Of a DNA stretch of 64,000 nt, positions 51,545 through 59,009 are shown in pieces; the stretch's first letter is position 1; each line of letters starts with the position of its first letter. The notes below the pieces were generated by a model that saw only the letters and a program-made list of their open reading frames with translations, made no database searches and was not told the origin of the DNA. The position numbers and the translations under genes were made by a program. The stretch is from Actinophytocola sp035634895. GTDB lineage: Bacteria; Actinomycetota; Actinomycetes; Mycobacteriales; Pseudonocardiaceae. The stretch covers positions 1-64,000 of the forward strand of contig NZ_DASQCC010000173.1 of the NCBI RefSeq assembly GCF_035634895.1, read 5' to 3'.

Positions 51545-52015
51545 ATGGCCCGCACCGATCACTACCGCAGCCCCGATGCACCCGCCGCGAACAGCATCGT
51601 CGTAGCCGTCACCGCCTTCACCCAAGACGAGACCGGCCGCATCCTCATGATCCGCCGCACCGACAACGACCTCTACGCCATCCCTGGCGGCGCACTCGAA
51701 CTCGGCGACACCCTCACCCAAACGGTGCAGCGCGAGGTCATGGAAGAAACCGGCATCGCGGTCAAGGTCACCGGCCTGATCGGCGTCTACAGCGACCCCG
51801 AACACGTGATCGAATTCACAGACGGCGAGGTCCGACAAGAGTTCTCCATCTGCTTCCGCGCCGACCCCACCGGGAGCGACCTACGCACCAGCGACGAGAG
51901 CAAGGAAGTCCTCTGGGTAGCGCCGACCGACCTGGAGGCGCTGAACATCCACCCCACGATCCGCCTACGCATCCGCCACGGCCTCGAACAACGAGCCGAG
52001 CCGTACTACTCGTAA
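51545..52015 (+). CDS. NUDIX hydrolase
   Basis: 156 residues. Nudix box GGALELGDTLTQTVQREVMEETG: the REVMEETG part is exact, while the earlier glutamate is Asp (GD). Typical N-terminus VAVTAFTQDETGRILMIRR. ATG at 51545. Overlaps the 3' end of the HD gene by 10 bases. Probably hydrolyses a nucleotide derivative; substrate unknown. The same XRE-NUDIX pair recurs in actinomycete AICEs as far as I recall. Confidence 0.9.
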   Translation: MARTDHYRSPDAPAANSIVVAVTAFTQDETGRILMIRRTDNDLYAIPGGALELGDTLTQTVQREVMEETGIAVKVTGLIGVYSDPEHVIEFTDGEVRQEFSICFRADPTGSDLRTSDESKEVLWVAPTDLEALNIHPTIRLRIRHGLEQRAEPYYS

Positions 52016-52557
52016 GCGATCCCCGCAGCCCGCAACCGCTCCTCTGTACGCTCAACCGCGCCGCGCAGCTCCGGCGCAGCCTGGCGGATAAAGAACGTCA
52101 CCACATCCTGCGGCCCATAACGGTCCTGAATCTCCTTGATCCGCTCATCGAACGCCACCGGCAACCCGTCAGGAGACGTGGTCATGTCCGCCCACCACAG
52201 TGCGTCCCGCAGCGGCGTCTCTTCGTCCACCCACTCGGTCAGCTCCGCCGACAGCCCACGCAACTCCGCCTCACGGTAAGCGCACGAATGATGAGCTACC
52301 AACGCACAAAGCCGCTGGTCCGCTCCGGTGTCCCGCAGATAGCGAGCGCCATCTAGAGGATGAAACCCGGTCAACGCGATGGCTGGAGAGTACCCAATGT
52401 CATGAAGAATGGCAGCCGCGTACAATAGCTCACGGTCAGCAGAATTGAAAGTTAGCGCAGTTAGTTCTGCCCGCTCTGCCACACCTTGCACATGTTCCCA
52501 TCGGCGCGGCAGCGATACCCTCAGAAGATCTTGCGCCCGTTGACGCGCCGATGCCAT
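52006..52557 (-). CDS. HD-domain phosphohydrolase
   Basis: 183 residues. HD motif AAILHDIGYSPAI with the following His in HHSCAYREAE and Asp in DMTTSPDG, as in HD hydrolases acting on nucleotides. ATG 52557. Convergent with the NUDIX gene (10-base overlap). The XRE, NUDIX and HD genes probably act as one regulatory or nucleotide-handling cassette. Confidence 0.88.
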   Translation of the reverse strand: MASARQRAQDLLRVSLPRRWEHVQGVAERAELTALTFNSADRELLYAAAILHDIGYSPAIALTGFHPLDGARYLRDTGADQRLCALVAHHSCAYREAELRGLSAELTEWVDEETPLRDALWWADMTTSPDGLPVAFDERIKEIQDRYGPQDVVTFFIRQAAPELRGAVERTEERLRAAGIAYE

Positions 52558-52670
52558 TGGATTATTCCCCTCGCAGCCAAATCGACAGCAAGCCTAGTCC
52601 GTACATGCCAGAGGAATATCCCCGCAGTCGCCATCCACCGTTGTAGGTAACGACAAGTCTGCAACCCGAA

Positions 52671-54554
52671 TCAACTCCCACCTCCCGCAAATCGGCTAAA
52701 TATGCGCATATACTCCGCTTGCGGAACCTCACGTGTTTCTGATCCTGACCTCTCGTAGAGAGCTCCGTCGAAAAAGGTTGGCTCTGATCGCCCACTGACT
52801 CGAAGTACCAAGACGCCCCGATTATGATAACCAACTATTCTCGCGTCGCTCGCCACTTGCTGAGAAACACTCTCGTCAAGTCTTACTGCACTTCGTATAC
52901 GTTGGATCAGCCATGCGAAGTAGTCATTAAGCGACTTCTGCTCAACAACTGCCTCTCGATCTATGCCAACTATACCAAACCCTCGATACTCGACAGCCGA
53001 TATTCCGTCGAGTTGCGCAACGCGTGCCGCGTCGTTCTCATTATCTGTGATACCCACCACGATGTGACCGACAGCTCCGGGACCACGATTAGCCATAGCC
53101 ACGAGCGTCTTACAGATCTTTTCGAAGGAACGCTCATCAAAGTTCCTTCCTTGGTTGAGCACCAAGAAACCCTGCTTGCAGTCGAACATCTGCTGCTCAA
53201 TAACAGCATTACCTAGAAGTGTCTCAAGTTCACTAGCCCAGCTAAATTGACTAAAGTCTTCGACTTCCGCCGCCTGCTCGAAACAGGAAATCAGCACACC
53301 TTTAACCGCATCTATCGAGCGCCTCTTCGTCTCCCGATTCCAGTCTCCTCCGCCCGCCGGAACATTCAACACTCCTTGTCCGATATTCTTCAACTTCCCG
53401 GCCACTTCGGCACGATTCTTAACCTGCATTCGCGCGCGAAACATCAACTCGTAGAATGCCATGTATACGACGTGGAAGTAGCGCTGCGATCGACCGCCAC
53501 TTCCCGCGTTGATCAAAGCCGAGAAACGTAGGTCTTGAGTCTCCAAGACAGCCCGAAGTTCATCATACACTCGAAGAAAATCACGCTCCAACTTCTCTTG
53601 GCCATAAGCGCCAATAAGCGCGTCTATCGAGATAGACTCCTTACTCGGAGTGTCATCTACTTGGAGATCACTAAAGTTGTAATAGGCATCACGATGACGG
53701 GTACCAGAGTTCGCCATCGGATCCAAGAGGCAGTCAAGGAGCAGATCCAGAACCGCTTGTTCATCGAGAGACTCACGTACATCTTCTCGTCTCAAAATAC
53801 CTTGCTTTACCCAGAATATGTCGTCCGAAGCTACGCCATATGCAAGTTCGCGGTTCGTTATACTCAGCAGAGGCATCCGCTTGAGCGGAACCACGTCACC
53901 CGGAGACGTATCCGTTCGAATGCGCGACGATATTACGCGCACGAGGTCAGCGAGTTTCGAAATAGTCCCAGCTTGACGCAACTCCTGCCGCGACAAACGC
54001 CGTCCGCCAGAATTTATTCGACGAAACACATCCTCAACGCTAGCGCTGTCTAGCGAGCGGAATACCGACAGGGCAATCGCATAGTTTGCAATTCTGATTG
54101 AATCGACTCGCTCAAGCACGGGGGTCTTTTGAACAAGCAAATTCTTGTCTTTGAGATATTTTGTGTCAGCAAGAGAATCTAGGTCAAAATAGTTTCCTCC
54201 GACAGCGTACTCATTTTCCAGAAAGGAGAATATGGCATTCAACCGCTGCAGGCCATCTATCAGCTCATACGGCGCATCCGGGGGAGAACCGATTTCCGCC
54301 ACCAGAAACAGAGGTATCGGCATCCCCTTCAGGATCGAGTCTATCAGCCGCTGTTTCTCCTCAACGCTCCAAACCAACTTGCGTTGATAGCGTCGATTGA
54401 CGCGGAAGCGATCCTTCAAATAGTAGCCATAAAGAGTCTGAACAGGCTCGCTGCGAACTGAAAGCTCATTTCCGCTCGGCGAACTCACCTGTTCCGACCT
54501 CCGTTCAACCACGGGTGCATCTACACCCTCACTGCCAATGGGTAGAGCCACCAT
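52671..54554 (-). CDS. DUF262-AlbA_2 (Schlafen-like) fusion protein, probable defence gene
   Basis: 627 residues. N-terminal DUF262, related to the GmrS/ParB-Srx fold: RRYQRKLVW (54-62), RLIDSILKGMPIPLFLV (69-85), DGLQR (100-104, canonical DGQQR), then VEDVFRRINSGGRRLSRQEL. A helical middle region (about 200-435). C-terminal AlbA_2 domain: EQQMFDCKQGF (near 453), KTLVAMANRGPGAVGHIVVG (483-502), YERSGSETRE (600-610). GmrSD proteins carry DUF1524 with an HNH nuclease instead; none is seen here. Hand counts give 52% and 37% GC for two lines, against about 70% outside: recent foreign cargo. ATG 54554. Probably nucleic-acid-dependent anti-phage activity, by inference only. Confidence 0.82.
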   Translation of the reverse strand: MVALPIGSEGVDAPVVERRSEQVSSPSGNELSVRSEPVQTLYGYYLKDRFRVNRRYQRKLVWSVEEKQRLIDSILKGMPIPLFLVAEIGSPPDAPYELIDGLQRLNAIFSFLENEYAVGGNYFDLDSLADTKYLKDKNLLVQKTPVLERVDSIRIANYAIALSVFRSLDSASVEDVFRRINSGGRRLSRQELRQAGTISKLADLVRVISSRIRTDTSPGDVVPLKRMPLLSITNRELAYGVASDDIFWVKQGILRREDVRESLDEQAVLDLLLDCLLDPMANSGTRHRDAYYNFSDLQVDDTPSKESISIDALIGAYGQEKLERDFLRVYDELRAVLETQDLRFSALINAGSGGRSQRYFHVVYMAFYELMFRARMQVKNRAEVAGKLKNIGQGVLNVPAGGGDWNRETKRRSIDAVKGVLISCFEQAAEVEDFSQFSWASELETLLGNAVIEQQMFDCKQGFLVLNQGRNFDERSFEKICKTLVAMANRGPGAVGHIVVGITDNENDAARVAQLDGISAVEYRGFGIVGIDREAVVEQKSLNDYFAWLIQRIRSAVRLDESVSQQVASDARIVGYHNRGVLVLRVSGRSEPTFFDGALYERSGSETREVPQAEYMRIFSRFAGGGS

Positions 54555-55249
54555 AGCCCCCTAACACTCCGCTAGCTGTCGAACTTGGCTCTATGAGATC
54601 AAGGCGCGCCGCCGCCGGCGGCGCGCTTGGCCCGTCGCGTTGGCAATGTGGCCTGCATCCATCGCGGCACGGCCGGCTACCGCTCCGCTCACGCCGGCCG
54701 GCCTGCGCGGTGCAGCCCACGGCCCGCGACGGCAGCGCCACCAGCGACGGCGCGAGTGATCCCCGCCTCATGCAACATCACATCGTCTGACTTTGTGACT
54801 TTGTGTCACCCAGACCGGCCCCTCACACGCCTGGCTGCAGTTAACGCCGGGCCGCCGCTATCAAGGGCGCCTGACGGCGTCGCTGGCGCGATCTCACTTC
54901 GTTCGACCCTTGACATCGTCGACCCGGCGTTAACTGCAGCCAGGGCGAGGGTAACGGCAGCGAATAGGGGCCGGAGATCTCAGCCGATCTCGTCGGCCGG
55001 CGGTCAGGAGGCGCACACGATGGCTAGGCAGTTCCCGGTCAGTCCTCATCAGGTCGTGCTCTGGGCCAGGTACGAGCTGACCGAGGCTTATGCTCCTCCG
55101 ACGGCACGACGAAGCACGCGACGAGTCGTGCCCCTCGCGTGCCCTTCGTGGTGGTCAACAGCGGTCAATCACGGGTACTCAGCGCACCGCAATCCCGCTC
55201 TGCCGCAGGTCAGGAGGTTGCCAGGTCGGAGCCAAGATCACCGCCAGAT
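54555..55249. other. AICE right end without genes, with inverted repeats
   Basis: No convincing coding frame in 695 bases. It contains a GC hairpin (54604-54626: GCGCGCCGCC, GCC, GGCGGCGCGC), a repeated CTGACTTTGTGACTTTGTGTCACC near 54787-54810, and a large inverted repeat (54831-54943). A reasonable place for the element's origin or transfer site (clt), or for a non-coding RNA. Confidence 0.5.
54831..54943. repeat. 21-bp perfect inverted repeat with nested inner repeat
   Basis: Left arm CTGGCTGCAGTTAACGCCGG plus G (54831-54851), right arm its exact complement (54923-54943). Inside, TCAAGGG (54861-54867) and CCCTTGA (54907-54913) also pair, so the whole 113 bases could extrude as a cruciform or fold as RNA. 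Could be a MITE, a replication origin or an oriT-type site. Confidence 0.75.
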
Positions 55250-55291
55250 CTTCCAAGCTGGTCATGCGGGTTCGATTCCCGTCACCCGCTC
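55250..55291 (+). repeat. attR, duplicate of the tRNA-Gly 3' end
   Basis: Identical to 44149-44190 over 42 bases. No complete tRNA is present here, only the 3' half from the anticodon loop. Confidence 0.92.
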
Positions 55292-55332
55292 GTTCGTGGG
55301 ACTCCCTTGCGCATGGAGAGCATTCGCCCAGC

Positions 55333-55632
55333 TCACTCGCCATGTCTCTTGGGGGCGCAGCCCCCAAACCCCGCCCGGTGGGCTCCGCCCCCGGACCCCC
55401 TCTTGTGGTCGCTTGGGCCATTGACGGGCCATTGGGCCACCGGCCCCGGTTCTTCGGCCGCACCGTCCTCGCCCTGGTCAGTGGGCTTGTCCTTGGTCTT
55501 CTTGGCCTTCTTGCGTGTCTGTCGGCTCACCGGTTCGGCGAGGTCGTGGTCCCTCTTGCTCGTGGCGTGCCGGTGGATGAAGGCGGCCAGCATGCCGCCG
55601 TGTCCCGTCCGGTGCATCAGTGCCCCTTGCAG
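55333..55632 (-). pseudogene. Integrase C-terminal remnant of a second AICE
   Basis: The frame reads LMHRTGHGGMLAAFIHRHAT then SKRDHDLAEPVSRQTRKK, which matches the end of an actinobacterial tyrosine integrase (DRMGHAS... ALIYLHARE in the intact one), but with the catalytic Tyr replaced by His and with the rest of the gene missing. It lies immediately right of attR in the same orientation as the intact int. Confidence 0.75.
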
Positions 55633-55649
55633 TGAACCGGCTGTGTCCG

Positions 55650-56205
55650 ACTGCTCACTCCGAGCGGTTGGACGCCGTAGGGCGGCCACCAGGTGCGGCG
55701 GGGCGAGCACGGCGTCACGGCCAGCTCAGCGTGTAACCGGTCGTGGTGGGCACGCTGCCGGTCGGTACCCGCCTCGACGACCTCACCTGCCGCCCGAAGG
55801 TGGCCACATGCGCCGGCTCCGCCACGTCCTCAAGCGCCTCAGCCCATGTCATGAGTTGGCCGTCGCGTGTCTGGATCGACGAACTGTTCGCCGTCCCAGG
55901 CCGGGTGGTGGTCACCGTCATGGCATCTCGTGCCACGCGCCGGTCGTCGTAGGTGGACAGATCAACCGGCGTCCCGTCATCACGCACCCGCCCGTAGCTG
56001 TCGCAGGTGAGCGTGACGCATCGAGGGCCGGAACCGTCCCGAGCTTTCCGGGCACACGCCCACACTGTGACTCCACAGTGGAGCCACAGGGGACGTTGCC
56101 GTGGCTGGTTCTCCGGTGTCGAGATCCCCAACCTCCATTGTGAACGGCCGTACGCACACGCCGTGTTGTTCGGCGGTCGCGGTGATGACGACGCGCGATT
56201 CCGTC
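55650..56205 (-). pseudogene. Rep remnant of a second AICE
   Basis: Short blocks that match the intact rep at 45656-47251, out of frame with each other and with internal deletions: ITATAEQHGVCVRPFTMEVG, a CDSYGRVRDDGTPVD block, a TWAEALEDVAEPAHVATFGR block. Order is conserved; most of the HUH core is lost. Confidence 0.85.
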
Positions 56206-56381
56206 AAATCGTTCAATGCCTTCACGCAAAGGCCGACGAACGCCACCAAATAAGGTCAGAAAAGGGCCTTCTCCTGACGATGAGCACGACATCGTGTTCT
56301 TTCGGCGTCATCCCGACGACGATGCGGCCGATGCGACGCCTGGCCGGCGGCGGAATCCTCGCTCGCTTGGCTGACGTCGAG

Positions 56382-56798
56382 TCAGACCCCCGCCATGTCC
56401 GGTGACGGTCGCTTGGCCTCAACGCTCCGAGCCAAGGCGTCGACGTCCTTCGCTACGCCGGCACGCAGCGTTTCAGCGACCTGTTCACGCTCGTCGTCAC
56501 TCATGGGAACAAGGGCGACCCGCAGGCCCAACGCTGCGGCTACCTCGGCGATCGTGCCGATCGTCGGGTTGCGATGACCCGACGACAGGAGACGACGGAT
56601 TACGGCGGGTTCCGAGCTGATCGCCCGCGCCAGATCTGCCTTCGACAAGCCCAGTTCCTCCCTGGCCTCGTCCAGGGCGTTGACCAGGCGGTCAATGGTC
56701 TCTACCCGAAGACTTTCGGTGAGGTAGGCACGAAGGAACTCCGGATCCTTCAGATCCTCGACCAGGTCGTCCCAGTAGGTCGTCGGCGCGGCCGCCAT
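56382..56798 (-). CDS. XRE/HigA-like helix-turn-helix protein
   Basis: 138 residues. HTH: EELGLSKADLARAISSEPAV, then GHRNPTIGTIAEVAAALGL. N-terminal YWDDLVEDLKDPEFLRAYL is typical of antitoxin-like HigA/Rv2021c-type proteins. ATG at 56798 with GGAGG 8 bases upstream; GTG 56807 is possible. No toxin-like gene is visible on either side, so it may be an orphan from a lost system. Lies in the decayed part beyond the AICE. Confidence 0.78.
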   Translation of the reverse strand: MAAAPTTYWDDLVEDLKDPEFLRAYLTESLRVETIDRLVNALDEAREELGLSKADLARAISSEPAVIRRLLSSGHRNPTIGTIAEVAAALGLRVALVPMSDDEREQVAETLRAGVAKDVDALARSVEAKRPSPDMAGV

Positions 56799-56824
56799 GG
56801 CACCCACCTCCGTCTCAGATCAAC

Positions 56825-56848
56825 ATGCGTATCACAAATGCTACGCAT
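56825..56848. promoter_or_regulatory. Operator-like inverted repeat before the HTH gene
   Basis: ATGCGTA (56825-56831) and TACGCAT (56842-56848): perfect 7-bp arms, 10-base spacer, 27 bases upstream of the ATG. Fits autoregulation by the HTH protein. Confidence 0.6.
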
Positions 56849-57227
56849 TGACCGCATACTTGCACCCCTCAGCAACGATGACCTGCACCACGGCTGACAC
56901 CGACGGCGAGACATTCGCTGGAAATAAGGGGAAGTGCGGCGATCGTGCCGAGTTCACGAAGCGGTGCATGGCCGCGCTCAGCATCCGCGTGCCCGCCTCT
57001 GGTCATATGGTGAGCGACGCGCTCGTACGTGAACTGAGCACCCGTCACGTCGACGAGGACAAGGGACCTATGCCCCAGGCGCTCTTCGTCAACCTCACAC
57101 GGTTGTTCACGTACCTCCAGACATTCGAGTCCACGTCACGTCCGCGTCCGGGGAGGGAAGTCAGCGCCCCCTCCAGGGACCAGGTCCTTCGACCTCACCC
57201 CTGGCGGTCCCGCACTACCATCCGGCC
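56849..57227. other. Junction region without a clear gene
   Basis: One plus-strand frame is open but has no recognised features and uneven coding character. I see no att repeat marking the right end of the older element. Nothing else is supported. Confidence 0.4.
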
Positions 57228-57983
57228 ATGGAACTTCACGGGCGGTCGGTTCTTGTCACCGGTGCGACCGGCGGGTTGGGGCAGGCCATCGCGCGGCGGC
57301 TTCGGGCTGAGGGGTGTCAGCTCACGCTCACCGGGCGGCGGGGGGACGTTCTCAACTCCCTCGCCGAGGAGCTCGAGGCCCGAGCGGTCGTTGCCGATCT
57401 CGCCTCTCGGGGTGATCTTCGGCGTCTTGTCGATGCTGGTCAGGACGTTGACATCCTCGTCGCCAATGCTGGGGTGCCTGGGAGCGGGGAGCTCACCGAC
57501 TACTCCCTCGACGCGCTTGACCGGGTGATCGACGTCAACCTGCGCGCTCCGCTCGCGCTGGCTCGGGAGCTTGGGGAGCGGATGCTCCAGCGCGCCAGCG
57601 GCCACGTGGTCTTCATCTCCTCCCTCTCGGGGAAGACCGCCAACCCTGCCTCCTCGCTCTACAACGCCACCAAGTTCGGGGTCAGGGGGTTCGCCCTCGG
57701 CCTTCGGCAGGACTGGGCGGGCCGTGGGGTCGGCGTTTCCTGTGTGAATCCCGGGCCCATCGGGACGGCTCACGACGCCGCCGACGTGGACGTCGCCCTT
57801 CCCGCCGGGTTTCGGCCCAAGGTGCCTGCTGACGTTGCCGCCGCCGTGGTCAGGGCCATTCGGCATGATCGGGCCGAGGTGGACGTCGCCGATCCTGTTA
57901 TGCGGGTCGGTGTCGTCCTGGGGCAGGTCGCTCCCCAGGTCGCCGCCAAGCTCAACCGGTTGGCCGACGGGACCACCCGGTGA
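57228..57983 (+). CDS. Short-chain dehydrogenase/reductase
   Basis: 251 residues. Cofactor motif TGATGGLG at the N-terminus, NAG (ANAGVPG), catalytic Ser in ISSLSG and YNATK. A classical SDR; substrate unknown. ATG 57228. Its stop overlaps the thioesterase start (GTGA). Confidence 0.92.
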   Translation: MELHGRSVLVTGATGGLGQAIARRLRAEGCQLTLTGRRGDVLNSLAEELEARAVVADLASRGDLRRLVDAGQDVDILVANAGVPGSGELTDYSLDALDRVIDVNLRAPLALARELGERMLQRASGHVVFISSLSGKTANPASSLYNATKFGVRGFALGLRQDWAGRGVGVSCVNPGPIGTAHDAADVDVALPAGFRPKVPADVAAAVVRAIRHDRAEVDVADPVMRVGVVLGQVAPQVAAKLNRLADGTTR

Positions 57984-58381
57984 GCGTCTTCGTTCATCGG
58001 CTGCGTGTGCGCTACAGCGAGTGTGACCAGCAGGGCGTCGTCTTCAACGGGCACTACCTCTTCTACTACGACGTCGCCCTCAACGAGCTCTGGCGGGACC
58101 GGGTCGGGAGCTACCACGACATGGTGGCCGGCGGTCACGACGTCGTCGTCGCCGAGGCCAACCTGCGGTTCCGGGCGCCGGCGAGGTTCGACGAGGAGCT
58201 GGACATCGCCATGGCGGTCAAGCATCTCGGGACGACCAGTCTCGTCGTACAGCCGGAGTTCAGGGTCGGTGACCGGCTCGTCGTGGACGGCGCGGTTCGG
58301 CACGTCTTCGTCGACCCCGGCACCCTCGGCAAGAAGGCCATGCCGGACGGCATCCGCACCGCCCTAGCCAGTAGTGCGTAG
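57980..58381 (+). CDS. 4HBT-type acyl-CoA thioesterase
   Basis: 133 residues, hotdog fold: RVRYSECDQQGVVFNGHYL (the Asp is the usual catalytic residue) followed by the FYYDVALNELW helix. YbgC-like. Coupled to the SDR gene. Ends inside the 3' end of the convergent GNAT gene (18-base overlap). Confidence 0.9.
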   Translation: MSVFVHRLRVRYSECDQQGVVFNGHYLFYYDVALNELWRDRVGSYHDMVAGGHDVVVAEANLRFRAPARFDEELDIAMAVKHLGTTSLVVQPEFRVGDRLVVDGAVRHVFVDPGTLGKKAMPDGIRTALASSA

Positions 58382-58909
58382 GTACTCGACCTCCAGCACC
58401 GGGCGGCCGTCGCCGAAGTCGTGTTCCCTGGAGCGGTGGGTCTGGGTGAAGCCGAACGACTCGTAGAAGTGCCTCGCACGGTTCGCGCCGGACATGGTCC
58501 ACGCTCTCACCCTGCGGAAACGGGCCTCCCGCACGTGGTCCCACGCGGCGTCCATCAGCGTCCACGCGACGCCGGTACCCCACGCCCGCGGATGCGCGTA
58601 CAGGTCGAGGATCTCCGCGCCCGGCAGGCCGTCGGGGTGCGGGCCGAAATACGTGAACGCGACCACGCGATCGCCCCGTTCGGCCAGTAGCAGGGTATTT
58701 CTTGCGTGCTGGCGGCTCGCCATGATGTCCGGCCAGGCCGTCCTTCGCTCCTCGACGAACCTGTGCAGCCAGTGGGCGTCGAACAGGTCCCTGTGGGCCA
58801 CCCGCCACGCCTCGGCATGCACCTCGCCGATCGCCGCCGCGTCGTCGCGGGTCGCCTCGCGGACGAGCAGCGGTGCGCCGGATCCCCTCGGCAACACCAT
58901 GCGGGACAC
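58364..58909 (-). CDS. GNAT-family N-acetyltransferase
   Basis: 181 residues. VREATRDDAAAIGEVHAEAW at the N-terminus, acetyl-CoA loop HPRAWGTGVAWTLMDAAWDH, and ANRARHFYESFGF. Start GTG 58909 or ATG 58900. Substrate unknown. Convergent overlap with the thioesterase. Confidence 0.9.
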   Translation of the reverse strand: MSRMVLPRGSGAPLLVREATRDDAAAIGEVHAEAWRVAHRDLFDAHWLHRFVEERRTAWPDIMASRQHARNTLLLAERGDRVVAFTYFGPHPDGLPGAEILDLYAHPRAWGTGVAWTLMDAAWDHVREARFRRVRAWTMSGANRARHFYESFGFTQTHRSREHDFGDGRPVLEVEYLRTTG

Positions 58910-59009
58910 GATAGGTCAGACCACCGGTGGGCGACAGGGCACCTGCGGAACTCCCGGCGTAGCGTCCCCGTTGTCCGGGTAAGGGGCATTTCTTCGGAAG
59001 GTGTGTGCG

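Larger units (their letters stand above)
44149..55291. mobile_element. AICE (integrative and conjugative element) in tRNA-Gly
   Basis: About 11.1 kb between 42-bp direct repeats. Contents in order: tyrosine integrase, excisionase-like HTH, RepSA-type rolling-circle initiator, FtsK-like transfer protein, small Zn protein, small cluster proteins, Pra-like activator, divergent XRE/NUDIX, HD protein, low-GC DUF262-AlbA_2 cargo, and a 0.7-kb segment without genes. This is the pSAM2-type AICE layout. All core genes look intact, so the element may still be mobile. Confidence 0.92.

Noticed and set aside
52562..52834. 90-codon minus-strand frame at the end of the DUF262 gene
   Set aside because: Mostly overlaps the real gene in another frame; the non-overlapping part has no motif or ribosome binding site.
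52671..54554. Standard GmrSD type IV restriction enzyme
   Set aside because: No DUF1524 HNH motif is visible; the C-terminus fits AlbA_2 instead.
54831..54943. Integron attC site
   Set aside because: The arms do not fit the RYYYAAC/GTTRRRY core sites and there is no IntI-type integrase; the AICE integrase uses the tRNA site.
44149..55291. Prophage
   Set aside because: No capsid, terminase, portal or lysis genes; Rep and FtsK-like Tra define an AICE.
56849..57227. Toxin gene partner for the HigA-like protein
   Set aside because: No frame resembles HigB/RelE; the open plus-strand frame has no recognisable fold or start.
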